Shown here: in pieces, positions 36,828-49,380 of the stretch | Numbering within the stretch: position 1 is the first letter of the stretch | Layout: each line of letters starts with the position of its first letter | Source of the DNA: Anopheles merus | Taxonomy: Eukaryota; Arthropoda; Insecta; Diptera; Culicidae | Assembly: GCF_017562075.2 (NCBI RefSeq) | Contig: NC_054082.1 | Location: 31,341,148-31,405,147, forward strand | Direction of reading: 5' to 3' | DNA: 64,000 bases | The notes under the pieces: generated by a model | Told to the model about the DNA's origin: nothing | Seen by the model: the letters and a program-made list of their open reading frames with translations, nothing else | Database searches by the model: none | Program-made: the position numbers and the translations under genes

Positions 36828-38784
36828 AACCCTGCTCCAACAAAACCCCACAACACTGCACTGGGTAAAACGATGCATTCGGGAACGTAGCAAGAAAATA
36901 AAACCCACCCAGCACAGCACACACAGACGGCTGGAGACGAATCACGCTGCTTCGGCGTAAAACTTTGCACCCGAGCTTGAGCACCCACTTGATTTGCAGC
37001 TGCCGGTCTCTTGTCTGCTTAAAATGAGTGAAATTAAATTATACACTCGTCAGTGCAGCGACGCTTGGGCGGGGGTGTGGATGGCAAAGTCCCCCCCTTT
37101 GGACGTTCGTTTTCCCTATGCCGTAAGCCACACAGAAAGGGATGATTTTTTCTTCTTCTCTTGTTGCGTTGCTGTTGTTCCACGCCTCGCTTTGGCTTTG
37201 GGCACGCTGCACGCTGACGAAAGTCGATCAATCATCGAAAGGGGATATTATACGGTATCGAGACGCTGCTGGAGAGCGTTCGAAAGCGATACTCATCAAA
37301 CCGCTTTGACCGGTGAAGGGTGGCAGCTGGAGCGAAAGCGAACGAGCAGAAAAAGGGACACTCAAAACATGATGCTCTGTAACCGGCATGATTTGAAATA
37401 GATGACTAGAGGGTTTTGCGTTCTCCCTTTCCCTTTCCCACGACCCCAGCTAGTGGGAGGGAATTGAATTTGAAACTTAAATTGGAAGCCGTAGTGAAAT
37501 TGCTGCCCGGAATGACACTTTACACGTTGGCCAAACTTTACACGCACCAAGGAATCCGCACGTAATGTTTTACAGTAAAATGACATGCTTGCGCGGAAAG
37601 CCGAGAGCAAAGTTTGCTCGCTTCACGCTGCGTTCTACTACCCGCGACCAAAGTATCATAATCTGCGCAACTTTATGGCAAAAGTACAATTAACAGAAAC
37701 ATGGGCAGCGCAGGGGTACGTTTCCCACCGCATCGCATTGCGAACCCATTGCGAGTGGGAAACAGTAGCAAGCGATCTTAACCAACCGGAAATTTCATTC
37801 CTCGCAGCCTGGCACGCCTCGGATTTCTCAACCCCGTGACGAACTGGACGACAACTGGGGACCGAGCGCTCGAACCGCGATAAAAATGATCGTTTTATTG
37901 AACCTTCCCACTTGCAGGGCGTGCTGCTAGTGTGCCGGAGACACTTTTTATATCCAACCTCGTGGGCCACGCTTGCGAACCGAGCCATTAAAACGATACC
38001 GCCGAAGAAAACAGTGTTGACAGTGTTGGAACAAGAAAAAGTTTCCGAACCCTCTGCAGTTTCTTTTGCTCTGCTCCACCCAACTTCTGTTCCCTTTTGT
38101 GCGCTCCGGGTGTGTGTGTGTGTGTGTGGGAGCGTTTGTCGGTCTAGTTTATTCGTTTCTGCATTTTTACCGTTCCACTTCCACTGCACTGCTACAAAGC
38201 GCAAGCGAAAGCAAAGCACAACAAAACAGAACCTAAACGAACGAACAAGCACACACCAGCAACGTAAACAAGTTTATTTACCCTTGGCTCTTGCGCACCC
38301 GTGGTCGGGGCCTGCGTGTCTTGCTCCGTGCTTGAAACGAAATGTTTTTAATTATTAATTTTCTGCAAACATTAAGCAAGCCGAAGTAATCCATCCAGGG
38401 CCGCTTTAAGGTTGTACCCGCTTTCCGGTGCGCTTTTCTTCTCGAGTGCGTCCCGGGCTTGTCTGGCAGGGTGTGGGGCCAAATGGCGAAAAAGGCCATC
38501 ATTATCCGCCGCCGCGTTTGCCGTCGTCTCGTTCGGCTCATTATGACGCGCTGATGTACAACGTCGTTATCATCAAAAGTACAGCGATTTATCATCGCTT
38601 CGCTCCCCTCATTTTCACTAGAAAAAGCGAACACCGACTGAGCGTCATACGGAATCGTAACACGTTTCAGATCCACGCCCCCTGCCGCGTCGGTTCGGCT
38701 GTGCCGTTGTGATGATTTGTTTCCGAGTGCAACGGACGTGATTAGAGCAATTGCGAGCCGCGAGCCGTCAGCACGCGATGTCGC

Positions 38785-38814
38785 CACCACCACCATCATC
38801 ATCATCATCATCAT
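38785..38814. repeat. (CAC)n(CAT)n trinucleotide run
   Basis: About 30 bp of CAC followed by CAT repeats. It lies in no supported coding frame. Confidence 0.9.
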
Positions 38815-39190
38815 TATGCACCGGCGTGGGTGCACGAGCTCGCTGGAGTTGTTTGAATTTTATGCACTTGGGGCGAGTCCGTGCTACCCGGGACAGCCTC
38901 CATAACTTCCCGTCCGTGGATGCTGCGAGCTGATTAGTGAAGTTAGCAGCAGCAACAACGGCGGGAAGGTTGAAACTCATCAAGGCTGTTGACGAAATGT
39001 GTCGCTTACAAATGTAGAAAAGGGAAGTGGATTGTGTCGTTGCCCATAAGCCTTCGGTCAATCGATAAGCGTTAGCGATTCGAAGCACGGAGCTTTCGCC
39101 CGTAAATGAGGAATTGGATTGACGTGACGAGATGGTTTAATTAAGCTGTTTATTTTTTTAAAAATAATTTTCAACTATAATTGACCCATG

Positions 39191-39401
39191 TCTTCTTCTT
39201 CTTCTTTGGCGCAACAACCGCTGTCGGTCAAGGCCTGCCAGTACCCACTAGTAAAGTGAGCTTGGCTTTCAGTGACTTATTGTTACCATAGCAGGATAGT
39301 CAGTTCTGCGTATGGGAGCACGGTCTATTCGGGACTTGAACCCATGGCGGGCATGTTGTTAAAGTCGTACAAGTTGACGACTGTACCACCAGACCGGCTC
39401 T
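39191..39401 (-). mobile_element. tRNA-derived SINE, full-length, perfect 11-bp TSD
   Basis: A complete minus-strand copy. The (CTT)n end starts at 39191. Box B appears as GGGACTTGAACCCATGGCGG on the + strand, and the box A region as CGACTGTACCACCAGACC near the right end. The direct repeat ATTGACCCATG at 39180-39190 and 39402-39412 is the target-site duplication. The close match to the copy at 1424-1636 suggests the same subfamily and recent activity. Confidence 0.9.
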
Positions 39402-39621
39402 ATTGACCCATGTAAATTGGTAGAAAAGGCTCAAATGATATGTTGTGGTCAAGTTTGAATAGTAGGCAAAATAGTGGATCATTGGCAAGCCGGATGGGAT
39501 GGTAGTGAGTATAGTAAACAAAATAATTACTGCAAAAATCTAAATTTAAATGTCCTGACTTTGCTGGACAATTGTATAAGCAATGCGAACCAGTGTGATT
39601 CAAAGTGTAACTTGACCGTCC

Positions 39622-39956
39622 GTTTACAAGAGGTGAAATATACAGCGAAATGAACTATTTGACAGGTGAAATATCTCTCAGATACAGCTAAAGGGTTGGG
39701 GGAGATACAACATCCGCTTTCGATATTCACTTAAAAGGAATATATTATCAACCAGAACATTCCCAAATTGGAAGAGATGATGAGTTGTTGACTGAAAATT
39801 AACGAAAGGCTTGATATGGAAGTTTTTTAATGGATTTAACTGCGATTTTGTACGTGTTATTTGTTTACATCAGCTAGTTGCTGTGATACGTTATGTGACA
39901 GATATTTCGCCTGTCAAATAGTTCATTTCGTTGTATACTTAACCTCGTGTAACTGC
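39622..39956. mobile_element. Long imperfect inverted repeat, MITE-like
   Basis: The left arm (39622-39680) and the reverse complement of the right arm (39896-39956) share the core ACGAAATGAACTATTTGACAGG (AGCG in place of ACG in the left arm) and flanking similarity, TTACA-GAGGT outside and GAAATATCT-TCA inside, for nearly 60 bp. The spacer is about 215 bp with no open frame. Arms of this length with a short non-coding middle fit a MITE or a solo palindromic remnant. No clear target-site duplication was found. Transcription through it would produce a long hairpin. Confidence 0.5.
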
Positions 39957-42900
39957 GCGGTGAGCTAGTAAGTTTTAGGTTTAGGTTTAGTAAGTTTTCT
40001 TCTGTCAATTGTACGTAATGTTCAAAAAAGATAGTATTAAAATGCAATGTTTCATTTGTAGACCTCAATTATTGCAATTTTAAGGTGAAATTTATGCTTT
40101 AAACATTGAGGTTCGCGTTAAAATAAATGATTAAAATAAAAGATATGGAAAAGAATCTTTCGGGCAAACCTGTACCAATTGATGTTTCGTTGGATACATT
40201 TCCGCCCTTATTGTGCATCCTCAAGCCGAGTCTAATCTCTTAACCTGGCCGTGCAAATCATCAACCAAACCAAACAACAGCTGTCAGGACTGTCACTTAG
40301 ATCCACACAAACGCCATACACAACTGCCAGCCAGCTACGATCCGCACAACTAGGAAAATCTCTCCATTTGAAACAGACGCATAAATTACAACTCAACTCA
40401 CAAGATCAAAGGGCAAAGTCAACGTTGCACCTCTAACAATAAACAAACCTGACGTGGCCGACATCTAAGCTAAGCTCAGACTCAAGCCTAGCTTCACTGC
40501 TGCAATGGCAGCTACTGACTGCTGCTAACAGGTTGGAAAATGGGCCTCACATGGCGCACACACCTACACACCTTGCCACACTGGGCCACCGTAGCGATGA
40601 CGGGACGGGCAGTGGACATGAAATTGATTAATTCCATTACCACCGTGGTGGGGTCGAATGCGTGAACAAAACCGTTGACAGGTGGGACACATATTCCCGA
40701 ATGTGTTGTGTTTTGGGGTTCAGCGTCAGAAAATCCTTTCTCGGCAGCTTTGCAGACAGCCGAAGCTGATCCATTCGAACCCTTTTTTTTAAGGCGACAT
40801 AATAATAAAAAAACACTCCGAGAGCAGAGTAGAAAATAAATCAGGAACATCATTCGTTTTCGCTTCACGTCAACCCTAGGCCACAGCATAGGCTTTCGAT
40901 TAGTGTACCTTTTGGGATGTGTTATTTAGCAATTAATCATTCTTCAGACTACTTTTAAAAAATCACAGCACGTATTTTAGAACAATATTCACACAAAATA
41001 CATTCTTTAAAAAGACATTAACACAAATTGACTTCACGTTCAAAAATCCATTAAAAAAAAGGCTCCGTTTCACTTGATATTCGTAAAACAAAAATCATTT
41101 GTGCTAGCTTGCTGATGTTTTCATTTAGATAGTATCTTCCAAAGATCAAAGTCTACGCGATGACGAAGCTGCCCTCTCGAGCGTTTCAAGCTGGATCGTA
41201 AACTATCCCTTGACAGGTCGCACCTTCACCGAACAATGCGCTTTGTTTGGGGCACCGAGCATGTAACCTTCTTCTGATGAGCCGTTCACTTGCATCCTCT
41301 CCACCACCCACCTAACCACCGCACACGCATCACAAAACAACTTTCCAACTGTTGTTGTCGTGGCCCACTTTTGTCTCGTCCATGAAAGTGTCAGACAAAA
41401 AAAAAAATGGAAGAATGAGCAGACCAGAAAAAAGGGCAGTGCAGCAACACTTACGCATACCGCACCATTGCTTTTTGGTCCGATTTTATGTTTCACCACC
41501 ATCACCAACCGAATGACTAAACTACAAGTCCCGTAAACACACAAAGACACACACACACACACCGTGACCTAGACTGTGACCTCATCCCACACTGTTGGGG
41601 CGAAACCGTCCTAATAAGGAGCTGTGTCGTACGTCTTAACCGCCCCATGGGCTAACTGAGCTTGTCGCCCCCGATCGAGCATCATGCTGCGTCCCAATGA
41701 TGACGTGGATTGCAGCTGGCACGTCACCGAATTTGACACTGAGGCGCGTCCACACCGAGGCAGCAACTAGCAGCACGCCCTGTCGTTGTATCCTTTTCTT
41801 TGCACGACCACAAACACAAACACACAGCAGCAGAGTCCTACACACCCAAAGGCAAAGGGCATACAGACACACACACGCGCACTGTCACATTTACCGTACA
41901 CGTGCAACTTTATACAGTGGTTCAAATCAGCTCACTGAAAGTGTCCAAAAAAACACACACGAGATGTACACACGCCTGACAAAGCCTACTGCTTTTGGTT
42001 CGGAAAATGGAGAACTGATGTGTTTTAACCTTTCCATTTAAATACGCACACACAAACACAAACACGAACATACAGAGAGTCCTTTGGTGAAAACGTGCGA
42101 TAAAGTGATGCTTCGGGTGATTGCTTCTTGTAGCATCATAATTTTGTTCGAAAAAGTCCATAACAGCTAAGAACGGTCGGAAACAATAAGCGAATTTCAG
42201 AATTTCCTCTAACATCTACCTATCGGTCCTATCGGTGGTGCACTTCTTTGGCTTATTACACTGTCTTTTGAAGGTACGGTTAGGTCTTCTACTTTTACAA
42301 CAAAAAAAGCTATTTTATACCGTAAATACTGATCCCTGGGAGCAGTGCTTCAGCCCACACGGTCGAGCTTGCCACATCCCGCACACGGGTGGAGCTTGCT
42401 GTGTAATATCGCCCTTTTTTTGTCGGTTCGTTGCTGTACTTGCTCCTTGGTACAGCAGTGGAATTTTCCCAGCGGAAAATGTTAGGCGTTTTTCGGTCTC
42501 ACAAACTTCCCAAAATCCGCACCATACTCACTCACTCTCCGCAACTGCCCCCATGGCCTATAACCTACTCACTTTAGCACACACACACACATACTCACAC
42601 ATACTCACACACATACACACAAACATGACTCTCTTGCTTTCTCTTTCCCGCTCACTCTGCTGCTCTCGGTAGGCGCATCGCTTTCGAGCAACGGGCTCTC
42701 TGTTGTTGCTGTTCTGGGCACGGTGACAACGGAGGACGTTGATGATACTTTGATGATGCTGCTGATACAATGACAATGGCGATTTCGCCTAGCCACTCAC
42801 GTGCAAGAGGAAGGAGAAGGAGGAAGCTGCTAAAAAGCTAAGCAGGGGTCCTGTCGGCCGTGCGTGACCTCTGGGCTTCGGCGAGCGGCGGATTACATGG

Positions 42901-43060
42901 TCCGCTAAGCTGTAGGACACAAACTGCGGACAGTTGCTGTTGGGATTATCTTACCAAGGAATGTTCCACGGTGCTGCTGCTGCTTACGGTGTCTGCTACC
43001 AGATGCTACGGTGCAAGCAAACGCTCTACTTGTGCATTGGTTGTTTGTGGTTACTACTAA
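39957..43060. other. Non-coding tract
   Basis: No confident gene. The part at 39960-40200 and 40900-41110 is AT-rich. Interrupted (CA)n occurs at 42577-42624. Minus-strand donor-like sites occur at 42801/42800 (GCAC|GTGAGTGG) and 41455/41454 (ATGC|GTAAGTGT), in the right order for a transcript that starts near 43.8 kb. Confidence 0.4.
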
Positions 43061-43066
43061 CTGCTA

Positions 43067-43098
<32 letters not shown>

Positions 43099-43103
43099 GC
43101 TGA
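43061..43103. repeat. (CTG)n interrupted trinucleotide run
   Basis: About 43 bp of CTG/CTA triplets. In the + frame it makes a poly-Ala run inside a 220-codon non-recognised frame (42934-43596). It may lie in a transcribed leader on the minus strand. Confidence 0.9.
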
Positions 43104-43599
43104 CACTGCTTACTTTACGCTATCAATCGCTCAACATCCCACATGCATCAAACCGGGAACGTCTGGCGTGTTCCTTACACGGGCCAGGGGGAAAAAACAG
43201 CTCAGTCGCTTGACCACGACAGATACCTCCTGCGAGAACCGTGCTGCTGGAACCTGCGAGGAAGGGGCCGTTGTAGCGCTTGCTACGCGCTTGCACGGGG
43301 TTTTCGGTTTTCGAGGGCGTTTTCCGTTACGGGCAGCCCGTCTATTCTTTCACCACTGCCGAGTCGCGTGGCCACACGGAGCAACCCGAAACGACCGAGC
43401 AACGAGCACTACCGCCACCCAGGTCAGGTTCACCAGGAGGGCCCTCTGTTTTGCTTCTCACTCGAATGCAGCCCAAAACCTGCACCAGGACCGCAACTGG
43501 ACCAAAACGTCACACTACCGTTCCGCAACTAGCCAGCCAGCGTTTCGCGTTTTGTGTGTGAAGCCTGTTTTCGTGCGCTTTTTTTGTGTGTGTTAATCT

Positions 43600-44200
43600 C
43601 TTCTCACTCTCTGTTCTTGCCTTGGTTCCTGGCTTCGGTTTGCTGTGGTGTCGGTCGCGCCCCGGGCGCTCCTGTCCTGTCGTGCGGTGCAGCGTTGCAG
43701 AATGGTGTGCGTTTTGGGGTTAACAAAAATTATCTAATATTGACAACAAATCGCAATCGGTAACAAACGGTCGAGGCGATTTCATCAATCCGCGGGCTCA
43801 AAGGCAACTGGAGATGGCTGAGAAAAGATCAGTGGCTGCGCAACTGCGCAGGTCTGCAGCGGTTCGACGCGCAGCGAGCGACGGCACCCGTACGGGCCCC
43901 GAAACCACGCGCGGCCAGCCCCGATGTTGGATGCGTTCGGGCCCCGTATGCGTCCTCGCTCGCTCTCGCACCTTCGCGCGGTCTAGTGCCTGGGCCTGGG
44001 ACGGGTTGATACGGCTTTCGCCAACCGTTCGGGATGCTGGCACCATCTCTCCATCTCTATCGCCGTGCTCGCGGCAGCCTCTCGCGTGCTCTCGTGCGCT
44101 TGCACAAAAACACGGAGATGCGGCTAAGATGAGCCGAGAGCGGGAGAACGAGCGAAAGAGAGCAAGTGAGCGACCGTGCTGTCCCGTTCCACGGTGGTGA
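43600..44200 (-). promoter_or_regulatory. Promoter-like GC- and GAGA-rich block
   Basis: Positions 43800-44170 are the most CpG- and GC-rich unique DNA in the central window. Read on the minus strand, they carry repeated GCTCTC/CGAGAG elements (44095-44190). Further along the minus strand (43760-43490) the sequence becomes an A-rich, stop-rich leader of the type seen in fly 5' untranslated regions, ahead of the donor at 42801. This suggests a minus-strand promoter near 43.8-44.2 kb. Nothing shows the product, and the case is purely compositional. Confidence 0.2.
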
Positions 44201-47200
44201 ATGGTGAAGCTTTCGCTTGGGAAAACTTTATCTCATGAGTTTTCACACATGCACACACACACACACACCAACCCAAGTCCTTAACTGCTGTTTTTGCTGA
44301 CGGGTTCGCCCTGTTCTTCACTGTTCAGCTCACAAATGACACACCTTCTCACGTGGCCCGACGGGCATGATGCGCTCGACGCAAGACATCGTCTCCTATT
44401 TTCCTCTGTTTTTGTTCTCTCTCTCTCTCTCTCCGCTCACATACACACACAAAAAGGGAGTGCCCCAAGTGTCAGCTTACAGGGAGTTCGAGATCGGACA
44501 TTCAGGAAGCTCCGAACCGTCCGCACGATTCACGCCACATCATCATCATTATCATCATCATCATCATGGTCCCGGTTGATCCGGTCGTACTTCGGGTTGC
44601 GGGAGTATAAATTCCTTTCTTTCATTCTTTATAATTTTTATAGTATTTGGGCAGGCCACGACCGTAAAGGGCTCGCACGGACGTCAACACAGTCGTGACG
44701 GTTGTGCTCACTAGTGCTCATTTTCATACGGCTCACCGTTGTTGGCTCACTATGGCTCACTGCAATGGATGGTGGTGGTGGGTGACTGTTGATGGAAGGG
44801 TGGATGGAGGGATTTTTACTACCGTGGGAACAGTTGTTTTACGAAAAGGCAGCCAGCGAAAACAGCTACCCGTTTTGCCGAGGTCGCGCGTTAAGGGGTA
44901 TAAGCAACGGCAAACGGTCCGGCTGACGTTTGTGCTTTCGAATGCACACTGCAATAATAACCACAAAGGGCGGGCACGCCGGGAAAGATTCGGCAGCTGG
45001 GGCGTCAGACAATATGCCAGACGGGTCGAATTGGCGCTGGGCGAGACGTTCCTGTTGGGGGTTTTGTTGGCAATTTCTTGCAGGATTTGCGATACAAAAG
45101 ATAGTTTTTCGGTTGTTATAAAAATGATTCAAAATTGCTTATTTGAGGTGGTGGGGTAGAGGTCAATATATTCCTTATGTTTATAGATTTTTCATGTTTG
45201 GAAGTTTGTTAAGATGTTTGTTTAATAAATACTCCATAAAAGATAAATGAGAGTTCTCAGCATTCAGAGTGGATGGAGCCAAAGAATATGGAGCTAGAGC
45301 CAAAGAAGATAAGTTATAAATCAATTTTACAAAATTATCTAATGTTTTAAATACCTATGATTTGCTTCAATATCTTCAACCCTCTCATTAACAATCTGTT
45401 TCTCCGCTTCTTTTAGTTCAAACAATGTTGTTGTTCAAAAGAATTACTCACAATCGAGAAGATGCTAAAAGAAGGAAACCGAAATCATTCGATACCACAT
45501 CACATGGCACGTTGTGTACGAGAAAAAAAAGCCTCTGAACAAGACCGTATAGCGTTCTAGCTAACTATTGCAGCAACAGAAGAATTACAAAAAAAAACCC
45601 GAATATTTTGGGCGTGAGGTGACGATGATCGTGACAACACACGCGAAAACTGTGGCTGAGCGCCCGCACCAGCATCGTGAGGCACGAAAGACACGCGAAG
45701 ATGATGGCACTGATTCCGGTGAGCACAGCAAACAGCGCCGAGCGCACGGAGCTCTCCGTGGACGGATTTCTTCGCTCGCAAGCCAAAGGGCGAGGACGGT
45801 CATATTAAAAGACGCCACAGATGGGCGCACATGGGCTAAAACTTCTCTTTTGGGGCCGAGAAAGGGCCGCTGTCTGCCGCACTCTTGTGTAGTACAAACA
45901 GCGAGAGAGAAGAAAACCGAAATAAAGGGAGAGAGAGAGAGTGAGCGAACGATAATGTACGATAAGATATGTGGGAACAAAAGCAGAGCAAGCGGGCGTG
46001 AGAAGATGGAAAACAGAAAGGGTACGTTATCACATGGCACTAGACAAACGGTTACTGCAATGTTGGGGCAAGCCAGGCAGGACACTTCATCCCGAGCAAT
46101 ACACACACAAGAAAGAAAGAAAAAAAAACTCTAAAAAGGCACAAACACTCAACCACATCCAGCTTCTCGTTGTTGGGTGTTGTACACAAAAACGAAAGTT
46201 TGGCAGAACAGTCATCGCAGGGCAAGCGACAATCGGCAAACAAACGATGGTAGGCATGCTGCGAGGCTGGGTGGGTGTGAAAAAAGGAAGAGATCGTTCG
46301 TTGATTTGGGCCTTGCTTGCCTATTGGTAGGATCGGGACACACACACACACAGTATAATAGCACACCGTGTGACAGTGAGCAGCATGAGCCAAACGCAAT
46401 GAACGTCAGTGTGGGCAGACTTTTCGCAGCCGTTTGTTTTTGGCTGACAGTGAGTTCAGGGTGTTCCCAGCGGTCGCATAAGTAAATGGGCGACAAACTG
46501 CACCAGTCGATGGCAGACATGAGAGCGATCGGGATGAGGCAAGGGCGGTACAGAGGGAGGCAAAAAGGTCGTCCCAGTTTTTTGACACGATTTTCGAATC
46601 GGAAGGGTAATAGCGTTTTGCATGCAAAGCGGTCGTGGAAAGTGTGGAAGCTGTCCGGAATTCGCTGTCGAAGCTGTTTACGCCCTGTGCGCTGATGGTG
46701 GTAATGATGGTAGGTAGAAGGGCAGAATGGGCAGGAGGAGGAATCGCATAAATGACCTCACAGATTGAAGCTATCTTCGCGTGTGGAGGAAGAGGTGAAA
46801 CTTGATCTCAGCGTACTCAGTGCTTGGGTTAGTGGCGTGGGGTGGAGGTAAAGCCATTTTACTGTGACGGGGCAAACAGTCATAATCGGTAATGTGGGTA
46901 TGTGTGTGCGTGCGAACCGAAATCAATCGTAAGTATTCGTGCACCCTGTTTGGGTGGAGTTTCACATTTTCACGCAAATTCATGAAAAATTTGCCACACA
47001 CTGAAAGAAAGAGCGTAAAAAGCCTTGAAGTTCACTCTGGTCCATCCTCGTACATTGTTTTTTGTCGATTATTGATATCTACTGCTTCTTTTACTGCCCT
47101 CCATCAACCAGTTCAATCCCTCCATTCACGGGGTGGACATTCATCAGCGCTGAATGTGTCGATATATTGATTTGCTTTCCTTTCCTCTAAATTAATCTTC

Positions 47201-48946
47201 ACCCTGATCTGTTATCGATAGCACAACACAGCTCGGTCAAGAGAACACATCCGGCATTCAAGCATCCAGTTCCGTCTTTGTGACGCTTGCCATCCATTGC
47301 CAGGGGTTTCATGTCGGCGGGCAGTGTCCGATTTCCGCTAGCTCCTTTTGTCCCACTGCTCGTTGTTGTGCGCAAATCAGCACTTTTGTTTACCCACAGA
47401 CACACACACACACACACAAGCACACATAGCGCTAACATGCTTGCAATAAATCATACCGTTAGCTAACTAGCCTGCTTCCGCTGCACAGTCCGTCCGGGTA
47501 TGGTGGCCGGGTGTCGAGCGATCTCGATAACGGGCACGGGAGAAAGCACCGATCGGCACCGGATCGAGCTAGTTCCGGCTCAAGTATTGTGTTAAGGTTC
47601 CACTTCATAAGGCAAGTACAGCACACCCGCAAACACACGACGATTTTAAACACTGTGCAAAAGGGAAGCCCCAGGTTTGCGAAATTGGTTGCTCACAATC
47701 CAATTACAATCACGATCGGTTTCCGAAGAAATCTGGCTTTGCACATTAAAACAACACTGTGCCAGCTTAACGAGAAAAACGTGTGCGTGTGCCGCCTTCT
47801 GGTGCGCTTTCGTCACTCGTTTGCCCGGGTCCACGCTCATCCGGATTTACTGCCCCACTCTCGGGACACTGGCAAAGCTTAGGTGATGTGCTTGATTTAA
47901 TCGCAATCCACTTGCTTCAAGTGGCAACTGCCCCTTTCACCGACTCCAACTATACACAGTCACACCCAACCCAACAGACGGGGAGAGTCCCAGCAGCAGC
48001 ACCAGCAGCAGCAGCAGCTACAGCAACACCATCGACAGCGGATGTGTATTTATTGCTAATTAAAACTCTTCGATCCCTTGATTAGGTCGCCATTGTGCAG
48101 TGCTCCTTCGGTCGCTTGTGTTGAAGCAATATGACTATACCTCTTTCCAGTAAGGCGAACGCTTACCATTGCCTTCGGGCGTAGAAAAGGGCACTAACGC
48201 AACGCCACAACAGAACGGTGCGATTGAGCCCGTTGAGCGATGTGTATGTGTGTTTGTGTTGGAAAATTATAAAACACAAAATTAGCCATGTTTGGTTAAT
48301 CTTTCTGCCTGATTACCCAAACCGAGCTGGTGCGTGGGCTAATGGGAGTGAATAAAATCGGAGCCACCTCCGGTGCCTACATCAACAAGTACCGGGCGTC
48401 TCCATCGTACCCGGGCGTAATTGACGTAGCAGGCCGGCTCACCAGCACGACGGCTGGCAAATGGGTGCGGCGTATTAGGTGATGCTGAATGATTTTGAAT
48501 GATGGTTGGCTATGTAGTAGAAGCTGCACGTTCTATTGCTCGTACTTGGGTTTCGTAGGGAAACCAAACGAGGCAAACGATTTAAAATCTGTTTTTAATT
48601 GTTGGATAATATACGGCGAGGCATAATATTCAATGTAAGGGTATATAATGATACTTTCTTCTCAGATTCAGCTTCTATGAACTTGTAACCATATACAAAA
48701 TTTATGGTAATCAAGTTTTTTTCGACATTTTTGTTCTAGGAAACACCTGTTGCTGATAGGAAAAAAAAAAGATAAACGAATAAACTGGCACATTACTACC
48801 TTCCCGTAGGTTTTGCAAAATATAATCATTTTTTTATCGTTTACCAATTACATCAAAGGGCTTAATAAGAGTTTTTAATTAGTTTTTGCAAGGCTAGGGA
48901 CAAATTATTTTTCTCCTTTGTAACAAATCAGCATGGGCACAAGGGT
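44201..48946. other. Non-coding tract
   Basis: No gene is supported. Contents: (CT)n at 44416-44433; (CAT)n at 44537-44567; AT-rich DNA at 45120-45440; balanced DNA with many small overlapping frames at 45600-48100; (CAG)n at 47991-48018; and AT-rich DNA at 48480-48900. Confidence 0.5.
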
Positions 48947-49039
48947 AGAGAGAGAGAGAGAGAGAAAAGAAAGAAAGAGAGAGAGACTGACAGAGAAAGA
49001 GAGAGAGAGATAGAGAGAGAGGGGGGGAGGGAGGGAGAG
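48947..49039. repeat. Imperfect (GA)n tract
   Basis: About 93 bp of GAGA repeats with A-rich and G-rich interruptions. This is the longest purine tract in the window. Confidence 0.95.
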
Positions 49040-49195
49040 CGAATAAAAAATCAATTGATGCATATTTAAGTTTTGCTGTATAATATGAAATAGAGAAAAG
49101 ATTGATGGAAAGCTGTAATGTATAGAGGCACATTGTCCCTAGACATAAGCGTTTTTTTATAAATCTCGGTGTTGTGAGTTGGTATCAAATTGTTT

Positions 49196-49380
49196 TTCTA
49201 TTTGGCGTAACGTTCAACACGGACGAGCTGGCCTATACACAGACTTTCGAGACTTAATTCATTATCACGCAGCCGGATAGTCAACCCTTGCTACGGGAGG
49301 ACGGTCCATTCAAGGCTTGAACCCATGACGGACATGTTATTGAGTCGCTCAAGCTGACGACTGTTCCACGAGACCGTGCT
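49196..49380 (-). mobile_element. Diverged tRNA-derived SINE, distinct subfamily
   Basis: The tRNA-like head is recognisable (CGACTGTTCCACGAGACCGT and AGGCTTGAACCCATGACGGA on the + strand). The tail half differs from the other four copies (CGTTCAACACGGACGAGCTG instead of the CAACCGTTGTCGGTCAAGGC-type body), and no (CTT)n tail remains. TATCAAAT at about 49183 and TATCATAT at about 49380 could be a decayed target-site duplication. This is either an older insertion or a related family that shares the tRNA head. Confidence 0.7.

Larger units (their letters stand above)
35893..39179. other. Non-coding tract
   Basis: The part at 35900-36360 is strongly AT-rich. The remainder is balanced, with G14 at 36814-36827, a (CAC/CAT)n run at 38785-38814, and a 185-codon minus-strand frame across 38278-38835 that includes poly-Met from the CAT repeat and is probably fortuitous. 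No gene is recognised. Confidence 0.5.

Noticed and set aside
38278..38835. 185-codon minus-strand frame
   Set aside because: Begins with poly-Met from the CAT repeat and shows no domain. Likely fortuitous.
40297..40325. Resemblance to the miR-279 mature sequence (TTAGATCCACAC)
   Set aside because: The seed and 3' half do not match and no supporting hairpin was visible. Other well-known insect microRNA sequences were looked for by eye and not found.
42934..43596. 220-codon + strand frame with poly-Ala
   Set aside because: Poly-Ala comes from (CTG)n. The rest is unrecognised and more easily explained as promoter or leader sequence of low stop density.
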